Positions 9,248-17,827 of a stretch of DNA of 64,000 bases are shown here, in pieces. The notes under the pieces were generated by a model. It worked only from the letters and a program-made list of their open reading frames with translations, had not been told where the DNA came from and searched no databases. The translations under genes and the position numbers were made by a program. The stretch comes from Sphingomonadales bacterium 28-55-16 (GTDB lineage Bacteria; Pseudomonadota; Alphaproteobacteria; Sphingomonadales; Sphingomonadaceae), in assembly GCA_002278855.1 (NCBI GenBank), contig NCGG01000006.1:62001-126000 (forward strand), given 5' to 3'. Every line of letters begins with the position of its first letter. Positions within the stretch are counted from its first letter, which is position 1.

Positions 9248-10375
9248 TTAAGGCGCTATGCCGTCCCAAATGCCCTTGAGCTTGTCAAAAAAGCCAGTTG
9301 ATTGCGGGCATTCTTCGCCGGTTTCGGTTTCGCGGAACTCGCGCAGGATTTCTTTTTGCCGCGCCGACAGCTTGGACGGGGTTTCCACGTCGATTTGAAT
9401 GACCATGTCGCCGCGACCGCGCCCTTGCAAGACGGGCATCCCGGCCCCGCGCTGACGCAGCTGCTTACCCGACTGGATGCCCTCTGGAACGACGATAATA
9501 TGTTCGGCACCATCCAGCCCCGGAATGCGGATTTTGCCGCCCAGCGCAGCTGTGGTGAAGCTTACGGGCACGTGGCAGAACAATGTTGTGCCGTCGCGTT
9601 CGAACACCTTGTGGCGTGACAGATGGATGAAGATGTACAAATCACCGGCAGCGGCACCATAAGGTCCCGCCTCGCCTTTGCCGGCGACGCGAATACGCGT
9701 GCCTTCGTCTACGCCCGGTGGAACATTGACGGCAATGGTCTTGCGTTCATCAGACCGGCCTTCGCCGCCACACACACGGCACGGGTCTTCGATTACCTCG
9801 CCCCGGCCATGGCAGGTGGGACATGTGCGCTCGACCACGAAGAAACCTTGCTGTGCCCGCACTTTGCCGTGACCCGCACACAGATTACAGCGGCGCTTGC
9901 CTGATCCCGGCTTGGCGCCAGTACCTTCGCATGTGCCGCACGCCGTTGCGACGTCGATCGTGATTTCTGCGTCCTTGCCGTGGAAAGCCTCATCGAGTGA
10001 GATTTCCAAATCATAACGCAAGTCCGCGCCGCGCGCAGGCCCACGTTGGCGCCCACCAAAGGCGTCGCCAAAAAAGCTTTCAAATATGTCCGAGAAGTCC
10101 CCAAAGCCTGCGCCACCCTGACCGCCGCCGCCACCCATGCCGCCATTTTCAAACGCGGCTTTGCCAAAACGGTCATAAGCAGCGCGTTTTTGCGGATCCT
10201 TCAGAACGTCATACGCTTGGCTGATCGCCTTAAACTTGGCTTCGGATTTGTCGCAGCCGGGGTTTCGGTCGGGATGGCATTCCATCGCAATCCGACGATA
10301 CGCGGTTTTCAGCGTCTTTTCATCCGCTGTCCGCTCGACTTCCAACAATTCATAATAATCAATGTCGAGATTCAT
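9248..10375 (-). CDS. dnaJ: Chaperone protein DnaJ
   Basis: The 375-residue co-chaperone stimulates DnaK ATPase and delivers unfolded clients. The J domain (residues 1-70) contains the HPD triad in MECHPDRNPG. A Gly-rich linker GGMGGGGGQGG follows. The zinc domain has four CxxCxGxG repeats: CGTCEGTG, CNLCAGHG, CPTCHGRG and CRVCGGEG. The C-terminal substrate domains come last. The family length is normal. It lies 69 bases downstream of dnaK on the same strand, separated by a strong hairpin, which suggests one heat-shock operon with DnaJ set below DnaK. Confidence 0.98.
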   Translation of the reverse strand: MNLDIDYYELLEVERTADEKTLKTAYRRIAMECHPDRNPGCDKSEAKFKAISQAYDVLKDPQKRAAYDRFGKAAFENGGMGGGGGQGGAGFGDFSDIFESFFGDAFGGRQRGPARGADLRYDLEISLDEAFHGKDAEITIDVATACGTCEGTGAKPGSGKRRCNLCAGHGKVRAQQGFFVVERTCPTCHGRGEVIEDPCRVCGGEGRSDERKTIAVNVPPGVDEGTRIRVAGKGEAGPYGAAAGDLYIFIHLSRHKVFERDGTTLFCHVPVSFTTAALGGKIRIPGLDGAEHIIVVPEGIQSGKQLRQRGAGMPVLQGRGRGDMVIQIDVETPSKLSARQKEILREFRETETGEECPQSTGFFDKLKGIWDGIAP

Positions 10376-10395
10376 GACTGACTACCCCCCCGGAC

Positions 10396-10435
10396 TTTCC
10401 GGCCATCGCTGCGTTTCGAGAGCGATGGCCGGAAA
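10396..10435 (-). promoter_or_regulatory. Strong hairpin between dnaK and dnaJ
   Basis: A perfect 15-base-pair stem pairs 10396-10410 (tttccggccatcgct) with 10421-10435, closing a 10-base loop. On the transcribed minus strand it follows the dnaK stop and is followed by a G-rich run, not a run of U. It therefore does not look like a simple intrinsic terminator. A partial attenuator, a processing site or a 3' stabiliser of dnaK mRNA are the likely roles. Confidence 0.75.
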
Positions 10436-10444
10436 TTTTCAACA

Positions 10445-12352
10445 TCAGTCTTTCTTGTCGTCTTCGACTTCGGAGAATTCGGCATCCACCACATTGTCGT
10501 CGGCGGGCGCATCTTCCGATGCACCGCCTGCCGAAGCGCCGGCCGCTTGCTCTTCCTTGTAGATCGCTTCACCAAGCTTCATCGCGATTTGGGCCAAGGC
10601 CGTTGCCTTTTCCTTCATCGCTTCGGCATCACCACTTTCGATCGCCGTCTTGGTTTCCGCAACAGCCGCTTCGATTTCGCCCTTCAACGCGGCGTCAATC
10701 TTGTCGCCATGTTCTTCAAGCTGCTTCTCCGTGGAGTGCACAAGGCTTTCCGCATTGTTCTTGGCTTCCGCCGACTCACGACGCTTTTTGTCTTCTTCGG
10801 CAAAGGCTTCGGCATCGCGGACCATCTGATCAATATCTGCATCCGACAAACCGCCCGAGGCCTGAATCTTGATCTGCTGTTCCTTGCCGGTACCCTTGTC
10901 TTTTGCGGTTACGCTGACAAGGCCGTTGGCGTCGATATCAAAGGTCACTTCAACCTGCGGCACGCCGCGCGGTGCGGGCGGAATGCCCACAAGGTCGAAA
11001 TTGCCAAGCAGCTTGTTATCCGCCGCCATTTCGCGCTCACCCTGGAACACGCGGATGGTGACAGCATTTTGATTGTCTTCCGCGGTCGAATATACCTGGC
11101 TCTTCTTCGTCGGGATCGTCGTGTTACGGTCGATCATGCGCGTGAACACGCCGCCGAGCGTTTCGATACCCAAGGACAATGGCGTCACATCGAGCAACAG
11201 TACGTCCTTGACGTCGCCCTGTAATACGCCCGCTTGAATGGCGGCGCCCATTGCAACAACTTCGTCTGGGTTCACGCCGGTATGCGGTTCTTTGCCGAAG
11301 AAACTCTTCACGACATCGCGCACCTTTGGCATGCGGGTCATACCGCCGACCATCACGACTTCATCAATGCCATCGGCCTTGATGCCCGCATCTGCCAAAG
11401 CCTTTTTGCATGGCTCAAGCGTGCGCTTGATCAGGTCATCCACCAGCTTTTCAAGGTCAGAGCGGGTAATGGTTTTCACCAAATGCTTCGGACCATTTTG
11501 GTCAGCGGTGATGAATGGCAAGTTGACTTCAGTCGTCTGTGTCGACGACAATTCGATCTTCGCCTTTTCAGCCGCTTCCTTCAAACGTTGCAGCGCAAGC
11601 TTGTCCTTGGTCAGGTCAATGCCTTCGGCCTTGTTGAAATCAGCCGCCAAATGCTCAACGAGCACGCTGTCAAAATCTTCACCGCCAAGGAATGTGTCGC
11701 CGTTGGTCGATTTCACTTCGAACACGCCATCACCGACTTCGAGGATGGAGATATCGAACGTACCGCCGCCAAGGTCATAGACCGCGATGGTTTTATTCTC
11801 GTCCTTATCCATGCCGTACGCAAGCGCAGCGGCAGTCGGCTCGTTGATGATACGCAGCACTTCAAGCCCTGCAATCTGGCCCGCATCCTTGGTGGCCTGA
11901 CGCTGGGCGTCGTTGAAATAGGCTGGAACGGTGATGACCGCTTGCGTGACGGTTTCGCCCAAATAGGCTTCGGCTGTTTCTTTCATCTTCTGCAAGATGA
12001 AAGCTGAAATCTGCGATGGCGAATATTCTTCGCCGCCGGCCTTAACCCATGCATCGCCGGTCTTACCCTTGACGATGCCATAAGGGACGAGGCCCATGTC
12101 CTTCTTGGTCATCGGATCGTCGAAACGGCGACCAATGAGACGCTTCACTGCGTAAATTGTGCTTTCTGGATTGGTGACAGCCTGACGTTTTGCAGGCTGA
12201 CCAATCAGGCGCTCGCCGTCTTTAGCAAAGGCCACAATCGATGGCGTCGTACGCGCGCCTTCTGCATTCTCGATGACCTTGGGCTTGCCGCCGTCCATGA
12301 CCGCAACGCAGCTGTTTGTCGTGCCCAAGTCGATACCGATAACTTTAGCCAT
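10445..12352 (-). CDS. dnaK: Chaperone protein DnaK (Hsp70)
   Basis: The 635-residue chaperone binds hydrophobic peptide segments in an ATP cycle driven by DnaJ and GrpE. The N-terminal phosphate loop [11 protein letters not shown] begins at residue 4, and the ATPase signatures [13 protein letters not shown] and [10 protein letters not shown] follow. The hydrophobic linker [13 protein letters not shown] and the substrate domain come next, then an acidic tail ending EVEDDKKD. The frame is open upstream to 12493, but ATG 12352 is the universal DnaK start. A heat-shock sigma promoter lies about 105 bases upstream, and dnaJ follows. Confidence 0.98.
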   Translation of the reverse strand: MAKVIGIDLGTTNSCVAVMDGGKPKVIENAEGARTTPSIVAFAKDGERLIGQPAKRQAVTNPESTIYAVKRLIGRRFDDPMTKKDMGLVPYGIVKGKTGDAWVKAGGEEYSPSQISAFILQKMKETAEAYLGETVTQAVITVPAYFNDAQRQATKDAGQIAGLEVLRIINEPTAAALAYGMDKDENKTIAVYDLGGGTFDISILEVGDGVFEVKSTNGDTFLGGEDFDSVLVEHLAADFNKAEGIDLTKDKLALQRLKEAAEKAKIELSSTQTTEVNLPFITADQNGPKHLVKTITRSDLEKLVDDLIKRTLEPCKKALADAGIKADGIDEVVMVGGMTRMPKVRDVVKSFFGKEPHTGVNPDEVVAMGAAIQAGVLQGDVKDVLLLDVTPLSLGIETLGGVFTRMIDRNTTIPTKKSQVYSTAEDNQNAVTIRVFQGEREMAADNKLLGNFDLVGIPPAPRGVPQVEVTFDIDANGLVSVTAKDKGTGKEQQIKIQASGGLSDADIDQMVRDAEAFAEEDKKRRESAEAKNNAESLVHSTEKQLEEHGDKIDAALKGEIEAAVAETKTAIESGDAEAMKEKATALAQIAMKLGEAIYKEEQAAGASAGGASEDAPADDNVVDAEFSEVEDDKKD

Positions 12353-12455
12353 AAAAACTTTACCCCGAAATTTTAATATTGAACTATAATCAGCCCCGTT
12401 ACGCGCCAGCCCTATCAGGCACTGACGTATCTCGTAACGCGACGTTGTAGCGGCG

Positions 12456-12483
12456 ATATAGGAGCCAATTCTCTTGGCACAAG
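12456..12483 (-). promoter_or_regulatory. RpoH-type heat-shock promoter of dnaK
   Basis: Read on the minus strand there is CTTG (12483-12480), then 17 bases, then CCTATAT (12462-12456). This matches the alphaproteobacterial RpoH pattern CTTG...CYTATNT. It points towards dnaK and leaves a leader of roughly 100 bases. I saw no CIRCE operator (TTAGCACTC inverted repeat) here, so HrcA probably does not act at this site. Confidence 0.65.
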
Positions 12484-12576
12484 ACTTCGGCACTCCTAGA
12501 TAAGCAAAAAGTAAGTGAGAAATCTGTCTTGGGAAGCTCCGGCCTGGGGCAATCCCAGCAACAAAATGAGGATGTT

Positions 12577-13050
12577 ATGAACCAACGGATATGCACATTA
12601 AGCGCCGCTGCAGCGGCATTTCTGCTTGCCTCGTGTGGACCAACGCCCCAGTTAAAGGTGAAAGAAGCCGTGCTGACCTTGTCACCGGTCGACAGCAATC
12701 CTTCGGCGCTCCATTTCAACGTCTATGGTGGCCCCGAAGATGTGCGTCTGCTGCGCGTCAGTTCGCCTTCCGCCATCCGTGTAGAAATGCATGATGTAAA
12801 ATTGGACGCCAAAACCGGCGCCGTGTCCATGGCGCCTATGGACCGCGTATTCATTCCATCCGGCGAAAAAATTGCGTTCAAAAAGGGCGGCAAGCACGTG
12901 ATGATGTGGGGGGTCAACGTCATTCCCCGCAAATTGGGTGAAATCGAAACCGAGTTTCTATTTTCGAACAATGAACGGATTTTGGTAAAGGCACGCGTGC
13001 AGGAAATCGATGGCAGCGACCCCGACGAGAAAAAAGCAATCGATGGCTGA
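12577..13050 (+). CDS. Small lipoprotein of unknown function
   Basis: The 157-residue protein begins MNQRICTLSAAAAAFLLASC, a lipoprotein signal with lipobox L-A-S-C and lipidation predicted at Cys20. The mature part reads as a compact beta-rich domain of about 130 residues, with phrases such as RVFIPSGEKIAFKKGGKHV. A GAGG ribosome site precedes ATG 12577. It is transcribed away from dnaK and converges with the MATE gene. The mature part loosely resembles copper chaperone PCu(A)C-like proteins (beta domain, methionines, MMWGV), but I cannot confirm that. Function unknown. Confidence 0.7.
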   Translation: MNQRICTLSAAAAAFLLASCGPTPQLKVKEAVLTLSPVDSNPSALHFNVYGGPEDVRLLRVSSPSAIRVEMHDVKLDAKTGAVSMAPMDRVFIPSGEKIAFKKGGKHVMMWGVNVIPRKLGEIETEFLFSNNERILVKARVQEIDGSDPDEKKAIDG

Positions 13051-13058
13051 TATGGCTG

Positions 13059-13087
13059 CGTCATCCTGAAGCTGTTTCAGGATGACG
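13059..13087. repeat. Palindromic repeat, type A, acting as a shared terminator
   Basis: A perfect 12-base-pair stem pairs 13059-13070 (cgtcatcctgaa) with 13076-13087, around a 5-base loop. It fills the 42-base gap between the converging lipoprotein and MATE genes. The same core (GTCATCCTGAA...TTCAG) recurs at 30404-30465 and, degraded, at 44583-44611. It is therefore a dispersed repeat that may also stop transcription from both sides. Confidence 0.8.
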
Positions 13088-13092
13088 GCTTT

Positions 13093-14490
13093 CTAATTTT
13101 CTGGCGGCAACAGACCCAGCCGCGCGCGCATCGACCACCGCACCAGCATCAGAACGGAGACAACCGCAAGCCCGGTTGCAAGGCCAGTCCACACGCCGAC
13201 CCCGTCCCAGCCGCCGCGAAATGCGAGCCACGCACCCACGCCAATGCCCACCACCCAATAGCCAAAGGCGGCAAAATACATCGGCACTTTGGTATCGTGC
13301 AAGCCGCGTAGCATACCAGCGCCCACGACCTGCGCGCCGTCGACGATTTGGAAAATAGCCGCGACCATAAGGAAGCTGACGGCAAGGTTGAACACTTGAG
13401 TCGTCGCCGCATCAACTGGCGTCACAAAGATGCCGATCAACGCCTCGGGGAAGATATAAATACCCAGCGCCATCGCGGCCATAAAGCCCGTACCAAGCAC
13501 AAAGGCTGTCCAACCCGCTCTGGTTATGCCGACAGGATCACGGCGGCCATATGCCAGCCCCACGCGCACCGTTGCGGCTTGGCCAAGCCCCATCGGCACC
13601 ATGAAAGTCAGCGACGCTATCTGAATCGCGATGGCATGCGCACCAACGGAGGCTTCGTTGATTAGCCCCATAAGCAGAATAGCAATTGCAAAAACGCCGC
13701 CTTCAAAACCCATCGTCACGCCAATAGGCATGCCCAGCCGCCAGATTTCGCGGAAACGACGCCAGTCCGGACGCCAAAAGCGGCCAAACAGATGATAACG
13801 CCGGAATTGCGGGTGAAAGCTGACAACCAGCGCCATGACGCCGAATTGAACAATATTGGTTATCGTGCTGCCAATGCCGGCACCCAAAAGGCCAAGCTGC
13901 GGCAAACCATAATGGCCAAGGATCAAGCCGTAATTGACAACGGCGTTGAGGACAACGGCGCCACAGGCAACCATTGTCGCCCAAACTGGCTTTTCCAATG
14001 CAGCGACGAAATTGCGGAGCACGAGAAAACCAAGAAACGGCAGAATCGACCACATATACGCGCGTACAAAAATCGCGGCATTCGCGGCAAGATCAGGCTG
14101 TTGCCCCGTTGCAACAAGGATCGCTTCGGCGTTCCACAAAAATGCCCAGATAGGCACCATGACCGAACAACAGACCCAAAGACCCTGCCGAAATGTTCGC
14201 CGTACATCGCGCACCGAATGCGCCATCCGGCCCTTTTCCGAAGCCATCATCGGCGCCGTCGCGGTCACAAGTCCCATGCAAAAAATCGCACAAAAAATAG
14301 CCAGATTATGCCCCAGCGCACCTGCCGCCAATTCGCGTGGTCCAAGCCAACCCAGCAGGATAACGTCTGTCACCCCGATCAGCATCATCGTCAGGTTCGA
14401 CAGGATCATGGGCCACGCAAGCACCAAGGTCGCGCGAAGCTCATCGCGCCAAGGGGATTGGCCTTCCATCGTGATTGCCGTTGAGGTCAT
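13093..14490 (-). CDS. MATE family efflux transporter
   Basis: The 465-residue inner-membrane protein has 12 predicted helices in two halves, as in NorM/DinF. The first half opens LVLAWPMILSNLTMMLIGVTDVILLG and the second half contains LGMPIGVTMGFEGGVFAIA. It probably exports cationic compounds in exchange for Na+ or H+; the substrate cannot be told. It appears monocistronic, converging with the lipoprotein gene across the hairpin at 13059-13087 and followed upstream by grpE on the same strand after 92 bases. Confidence 0.92.
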   Translation of the reverse strand: MTSTAITMEGQSPWRDELRATLVLAWPMILSNLTMMLIGVTDVILLGWLGPRELAAGALGHNLAIFCAIFCMGLVTATAPMMASEKGRMAHSVRDVRRTFRQGLWVCCSVMVPIWAFLWNAEAILVATGQQPDLAANAAIFVRAYMWSILPFLGFLVLRNFVAALEKPVWATMVACGAVVLNAVVNYGLILGHYGLPQLGLLGAGIGSTITNIVQFGVMALVVSFHPQFRRYHLFGRFWRPDWRRFREIWRLGMPIGVTMGFEGGVFAIAILLMGLINEASVGAHAIAIQIASLTFMVPMGLGQAATVRVGLAYGRRDPVGITRAGWTAFVLGTGFMAAMALGIYIFPEALIGIFVTPVDAATTQVFNLAVSFLMVAAIFQIVDGAQVVGAGMLRGLHDTKVPMYFAAFGYWVVGIGVGAWLAFRGGWDGVGVWTGLATGLAVVSVLMLVRWSMRARLGLLPPEN

Positions 14491-14582
14491 GCGTCGGGGT
14501 GGATAGCGGAGAGGTAGCGCTGCGACTAGCCCCGAACGTTGCCATTCCCCCGCAAGCGGACGTTATGGCTGCGAAAGCCAGC

Positions 14583-15158
14583 TTAATCGGCTGCCTTCGC
14601 TACGCCAACCATAGCAGGGCGCAGCAACCGGTCCTTGATCATATAGCCCGCCTGCATTTCGGCGATAATCGTGCCAGGTGCGGCATCGGCGCTTGGAATT
14701 TCAACCATGGCCTGATGCTGGTTCGGATCAAGCGGCATACCCATGGACGCAATGCGCGTGATGCCGTTTTTGGCAAAAACGCTGTCCAGTTCGCGGCCAG
14801 TGGCTTCAAGTCCAATCACGAGCGGCTTCATCGCTTCGCTCTCACGCATTTCGGCAGGGATGGCCTCCAACGCGCGCGACAGATTGTCGGATACCGACAG
14901 AATGTCACGGGCAAAGCCGGTCGCGGCATAAGCCCGCGCATCCTGCGCTTCTTTCTCCATACGGCGACGGACATTTTGCGTTTCGGCCTGCGCATACAGA
15001 ACGTCCTGCTGGGCAGCGGCAAGCGCTTCTTCCAGAGCCGCGATTTTTGCATCGGCAGCGTCTGTCGCTTCTGGCGTCTCGTCCTTCATATGCTCTGGTA
15101 CGCCTTCAAGTTCTTTTTCTACCGCAATATCCGCTGTCGCTGATTTCTTGTCTGTCAT
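14583..15158 (-). CDS. grpE: Nucleotide exchange factor GrpE
   Basis: The 191-residue protein is the nucleotide release factor for DnaK. It has an acidic, Ala-rich coiled-coil N-terminal half (about residues 20-75, including ALEEALAAAQQDVLYAQAE). The conserved ENVRRRMEKE-type helix end appears as TQNVRRRMEKEAQDA. The C-terminal beta domain carries DPNQHQAMVEIPS and the PAMVGVAK ending. Its partner hrcA lies 89 bases upstream on the same strand, the common hrcA-grpE arrangement, and a promoter-like site is visible in that gap. Confidence 0.96.
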   Translation of the reverse strand: MTDKKSATADIAVEKELEGVPEHMKDETPEATDAADAKIAALEEALAAAQQDVLYAQAETQNVRRRMEKEAQDARAYAATGFARDILSVSDNLSRALEAIPAEMRESEAMKPLVIGLEATGRELDSVFAKNGITRIASMGMPLDPNQHQAMVEIPSADAAPGTIIAEMQAGYMIKDRLLRPAMVGVAKAAD

Positions 15159-15212
15159 AAACCTGATTAACCCATTTACGTTGCGACACTGTCGTCGTTT
15201 GTTGCTTTGCGC

Positions 15213-15239
15213 ATATAGAAAGCAATTCTATTTCATCAA
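15213..15239 (-). promoter_or_regulatory. Probable grpE promoter
   Basis: Read on the minus strand, TTGATG (15239-15234) lies 16 bases before TATATG (15217-15212). In RpoH terms the pair is GTTGATG and TCTATAT. It can be read as a housekeeping promoter or as a weak heat-shock promoter, and it lies about 55-80 bases before the grpE start. The call rests on consensus only. Confidence 0.4.
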
Positions 15240-15247
15240 CCCGCACA

Positions 15248-16297
15248 TTACTTAATCAACCGGCTGAGGGCTTGCGCGGTGAAGTCTACCATGGGCACGA
15301 TACGCGCATAATTTAGCCGTGTCGGGCCAATGACGCCAACGACGCCAACGACCTTACCGCCCGCCTCACGATAAGGCGCGGCAATCACCGATGATCCCGA
15401 CAATGAAAAAAGATTATTTTCCGAACCAATGAATATCCGGGTCGATTGCGCATCCCGCGCGCTATCGACGAGCCTGGCGATTTCCTCTTTGCTCTCCAGT
15501 TCGTCGAGCAATTGCCGCACACGGTCGAGATCGGCAGCTGCCGCATCGTCAATCAAGTTCGACTGCCCGCGCACGATAAGCACGGGCCGATCATTGGCGT
15601 CGAGCGACCAGATCGCAAGGCCATCACGCACCAGTTTCTGGCTGGCAACATCAAGTTCCGCTTTCTCGGCGCGAATTTCACTGTCGAGACGTTCCAAGGC
15701 TTCCGATAACGTCAGCCCTGACAGGCGCGCCGAAATATAATTCGCCGCCTCCACCAACATGGATTCGCTGATCGCAGGATCAATCGACACCAACCGGTTT
15801 TCAACACTATTGTCTGACCCGACCATGATTGCGAGCACTTGTGACGAAGACAGCCGCGCAAAGCTGAATGCCTTCAGGACCGCGTCACGCTTGGGCACAA
15901 GCACGATGCCAGCGCAGGCGGACAATCCTGACAAAACGGAGGTTGCGGCCGCCAGTGCCTCTTCAATGGGGCCCTCGCCCCTGATCTGCGATTCAATCGC
16001 GCGCTGTTCTTCCGCCGATGGTTCGGCCGATTGCATCATGCCATCGACGAAAAGGCGAAGCCCGCTTTCGGTTGGCACGCGTCCAGCGCTGGTATGCGGC
16101 GAGGCGAGATAGCCTGCCTCCTCCAAATCCTGCATCACGTTTCGGATGGAGGCCGGCGACAAGTTCAGCCCTGCAAATTTCGAAATCGTCCGCGAGCCAA
16201 CCGGCGCGCCATTATCCAAATAGCTTTCGACCACCATCCGAAAGACGGTGCGCGTCCGATCATTCAATTCATTGATGGGTGTTTGGCTCACGCCCAT
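15248..16297 (-). CDS. hrcA: Heat-inducible transcription repressor HrcA
   Basis: The 349-residue repressor normally binds CIRCE operators in front of groESL in alphaproteobacteria. The N-terminal winged-helix part carries LNDRTRTVFRMVVESYLD and GLNLSPASIRNVMQDLE, the HrcA recognition helix. The C-terminal half contains GVVGVIGPTRLNYARIV, the family hallmark. ATG 16297 (MGVSQTP) is preferred over one 30 bases upstream. I saw no CIRCE element in this window, so its targets are probably elsewhere. It is divergent from rph. Confidence 0.95.
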   Translation of the reverse strand: MGVSQTPINELNDRTRTVFRMVVESYLDNGAPVGSRTISKFAGLNLSPASIRNVMQDLEEAGYLASPHTSAGRVPTESGLRLFVDGMMQSAEPSAEEQRAIESQIRGEGPIEEALAAATSVLSGLSACAGIVLVPKRDAVLKAFSFARLSSSQVLAIMVGSDNSVENRLVSIDPAISESMLVEAANYISARLSGLTLSEALERLDSEIRAEKAELDVASQKLVRDGLAIWSLDANDRPVLIVRGQSNLIDDAAAADLDRVRQLLDELESKEEIARLVDSARDAQSTRIFIGSENNLFSLSGSSVIAAPYREAGGKVVGVVGVIGPTRLNYARIVPMVDFTAQALSRLIK

Positions 16298-16373
16298 CGT
16301 GTAGCGCACCGCATGCTTGCAAAGCAAGCGGGGCAGGCTAATGCAGCCTTCAACCCATTAGCAGGAAACTATC

Positions 16374-17087
16374 ATGCGTCCATCAGGCCGTGCGCCAGAC
16401 GAAATGCGCGCCATTTCGATTGAAACCCATTTCACCAAACATGCCGAAGGCAGCTGCCTTATCGGTTTTGGTGACACCCGCGTGCTGGTAACCGCCAGCG
16501 TCGAAGACCGCATCCCACCATGGTTGCGTGGCAAAGGTGAAGGCTGGGTCACGGCCGAATATTCGATGCTCCCCCGCGCCACGCACACGCGCAGCCAACG
16601 CGAAGCAGCAAAGGGTAAGCAGTCCGGACGAACACAAGAAATTCAACGCCTTATTGGGCGTTCTTTACGCTCTGTCGTAGATCTCAAAAAGCTGGGTGAA
16701 AATCAGATCACTGTCGATTGCGACGTGCTGCAAGCCGATGGCGGCACCCGCACAGCGGCGATTTCCGGCGCATGGGTTGCCTTACGGCTTGCGGTTAATG
16801 GCTTGCTTGCGTCTGGCGCAATCAAGGAAGACCCCATCATCGGCCGCGTCGCGGCGGTAAGCTGCGGCATCTTCAAAGGCACCCCCGTTTTGGATCTTGA
16901 TTATATCGAAGATTCCGACGCCGATGCCGACGCGAATTTCGTTCTGATCGAAGGCGGGCAGATTGCCGAAGTGCAAGCCACGGCCGAAGGCGCGACCTAT
17001 GACGAAGAGGGCCTACTGCGTTTGCTGCGCCTTGCACGCATGGGCACAGACCGCATCTTCGCGGTGCAGGCCGAAGCGGTGAAATAA
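16374..17087 (+). CDS. rph: Ribonuclease PH
   Basis: The 237-residue phosphorolytic exonuclease trims the 3' ends of tRNA precursors. The family start [12 protein letters not shown] is present. The RNase PH signatures [18 protein letters not shown] and [15 protein letters not shown] follow, with [17 protein letters not shown] in the phosphate-binding core. Length is normal. It is divergent from hrcA across 76 bases that hold a 6-base-pair GCTTGC/GCAAGC palindrome at 16315-16329. The next gene, rdgB, follows on the same strand after a GAAA-loop repeat. Confidence 0.97.
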   Translation: MRPSGRAPDEMRAISIETHFTKHAEGSCLIGFGDTRVLVTASVEDRIPPWLRGKGEGWVTAEYSMLPRATHTRSQREAAKGKQSGRTQEIQRLIGRSLRSVVDLKKLGENQITVDCDVLQADGGTRTAAISGAWVALRLAVNGLLASGAIKEDPIIGRVAAVSCGIFKGTPVLDLDYIEDSDADADANFVLIEGGQIAEVQATAEGATYDEEGLLRLLRLARMGTDRIFAVQAEAVK

Positions 17088-17113
17088 GAAATCTTGGTAA
17101 CGTAAATTTCTTT

Positions 17114-17139
17114 GTCATTCCCGCGAAAGCGGGGATGAC
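17114..17139. repeat. Palindromic repeat, type B, with GAAA loop
   Basis: The arms 17114-17124 (gtcattcccgc) and 17129-17139 (gcggggatgac) pair over 11 bases with one G-T wobble, and enclose the tetraloop GAAA. The sequence matches the GTCATTCCCGCGAAAGCGGG... repeat often seen between genes in alphaproteobacteria. It lies between rph and rdgB. A shortened trace (cccgcgaaatagggtagg) sits at about 17802-17820 after rdgB. Confidence 0.75.
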
Positions 17140-17164
17140 AATATGACTTGAGGCGACATATCGT

Positions 17165-17794
17165 ATGACCCACCGCAAACTCCAACCCGGAAAACTGGTC
17201 ATCGCGAGCCATAATGCAGGCAAGGTGCGGGAAATTCGGGCCTTGCTTGCCCCATTTGGCATCGAACCCATTTCCGCTGGCGAGCTGGGCTTGGCTGAGC
17301 CTGAGGAAACCGGGACGAGCTTCGCCGAAAACGCGTTGCTCAAGGCCCATGCCTCCGCGCAAGGTGCTGACCTGCCCGCTTTAGCCGATGACAGTGGCCT
17401 GTGCGTTGCGGCCCTTGGCGGCGCGCCGGGGGTCTACACCGCTGATTGGGCGGAGACACAGACGTTTGAAGGCGGACCGGGGCGCGATTGGTATATGGCG
17501 ATGGGCAAGGTTGAGGGCAAGCTGGCGGAGCTTGGCACGGACACCGACCGAAGCGCCTATTTTGTCTGCACACTCGCCCTGGCATGGCCCGACGGGCATG
17601 CGGAAATATTCGAAGGTCGCGTACAGGGTAGCCTGACATGGCCACCGCGTGGGTTGCTCGGCTTTGGCTATGACCCTGTTTTTGTGCCCGAAGGCCGCAG
17701 CGCGACCTTTGCCGAACTCGACCCCGCAGAAAAACACGCCATGAGCCACCGGGCAGACGCGTTCCGCCAGTTGGTTGCGGCGGTTTTTTCTTGA
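17165..17794 (+). CDS. rdgB: XTP/dITP diphosphatase (RdgB/HAM1)
   Basis: The 209-residue enzyme hydrolyses non-canonical purine triphosphates such as dITP and XTP, keeping them out of DNA. The family N-terminus [16 protein letters not shown], the [25 protein letters not shown] core and the [11 protein letters not shown] segment are all present. The end reads [19 protein letters not shown], also typical. It lies between rph and hemW on the same strand, an order common in alphaproteobacteria (rph-rdgB-hemW). Confidence 0.96.
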   Translation: MTHRKLQPGKLVIASHNAGKVREIRALLAPFGIEPISAGELGLAEPEETGTSFAENALLKAHASAQGADLPALADDSGLCVAALGGAPGVYTADWAETQTFEGGPGRDWYMAMGKVEGKLAELGTDTDRSAYFVCTLALAWPDGHAEIFEGRVQGSLTWPPRGLLGFGYDPVFVPEGRSATFAELDPAEKHAMSHRADAFRQLVAAVFS

Positions 17795-17827
17795 TCGTCC
17801 TTCCCGCGAAATAGGGTAGGAAATCTG

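Noticed and set aside
13792..14484. 230-codon plus-strand frame opposite the MATE gene
   Set aside because: Very basic, with no domain. The reverse strand encodes a complete 12-helix transporter.
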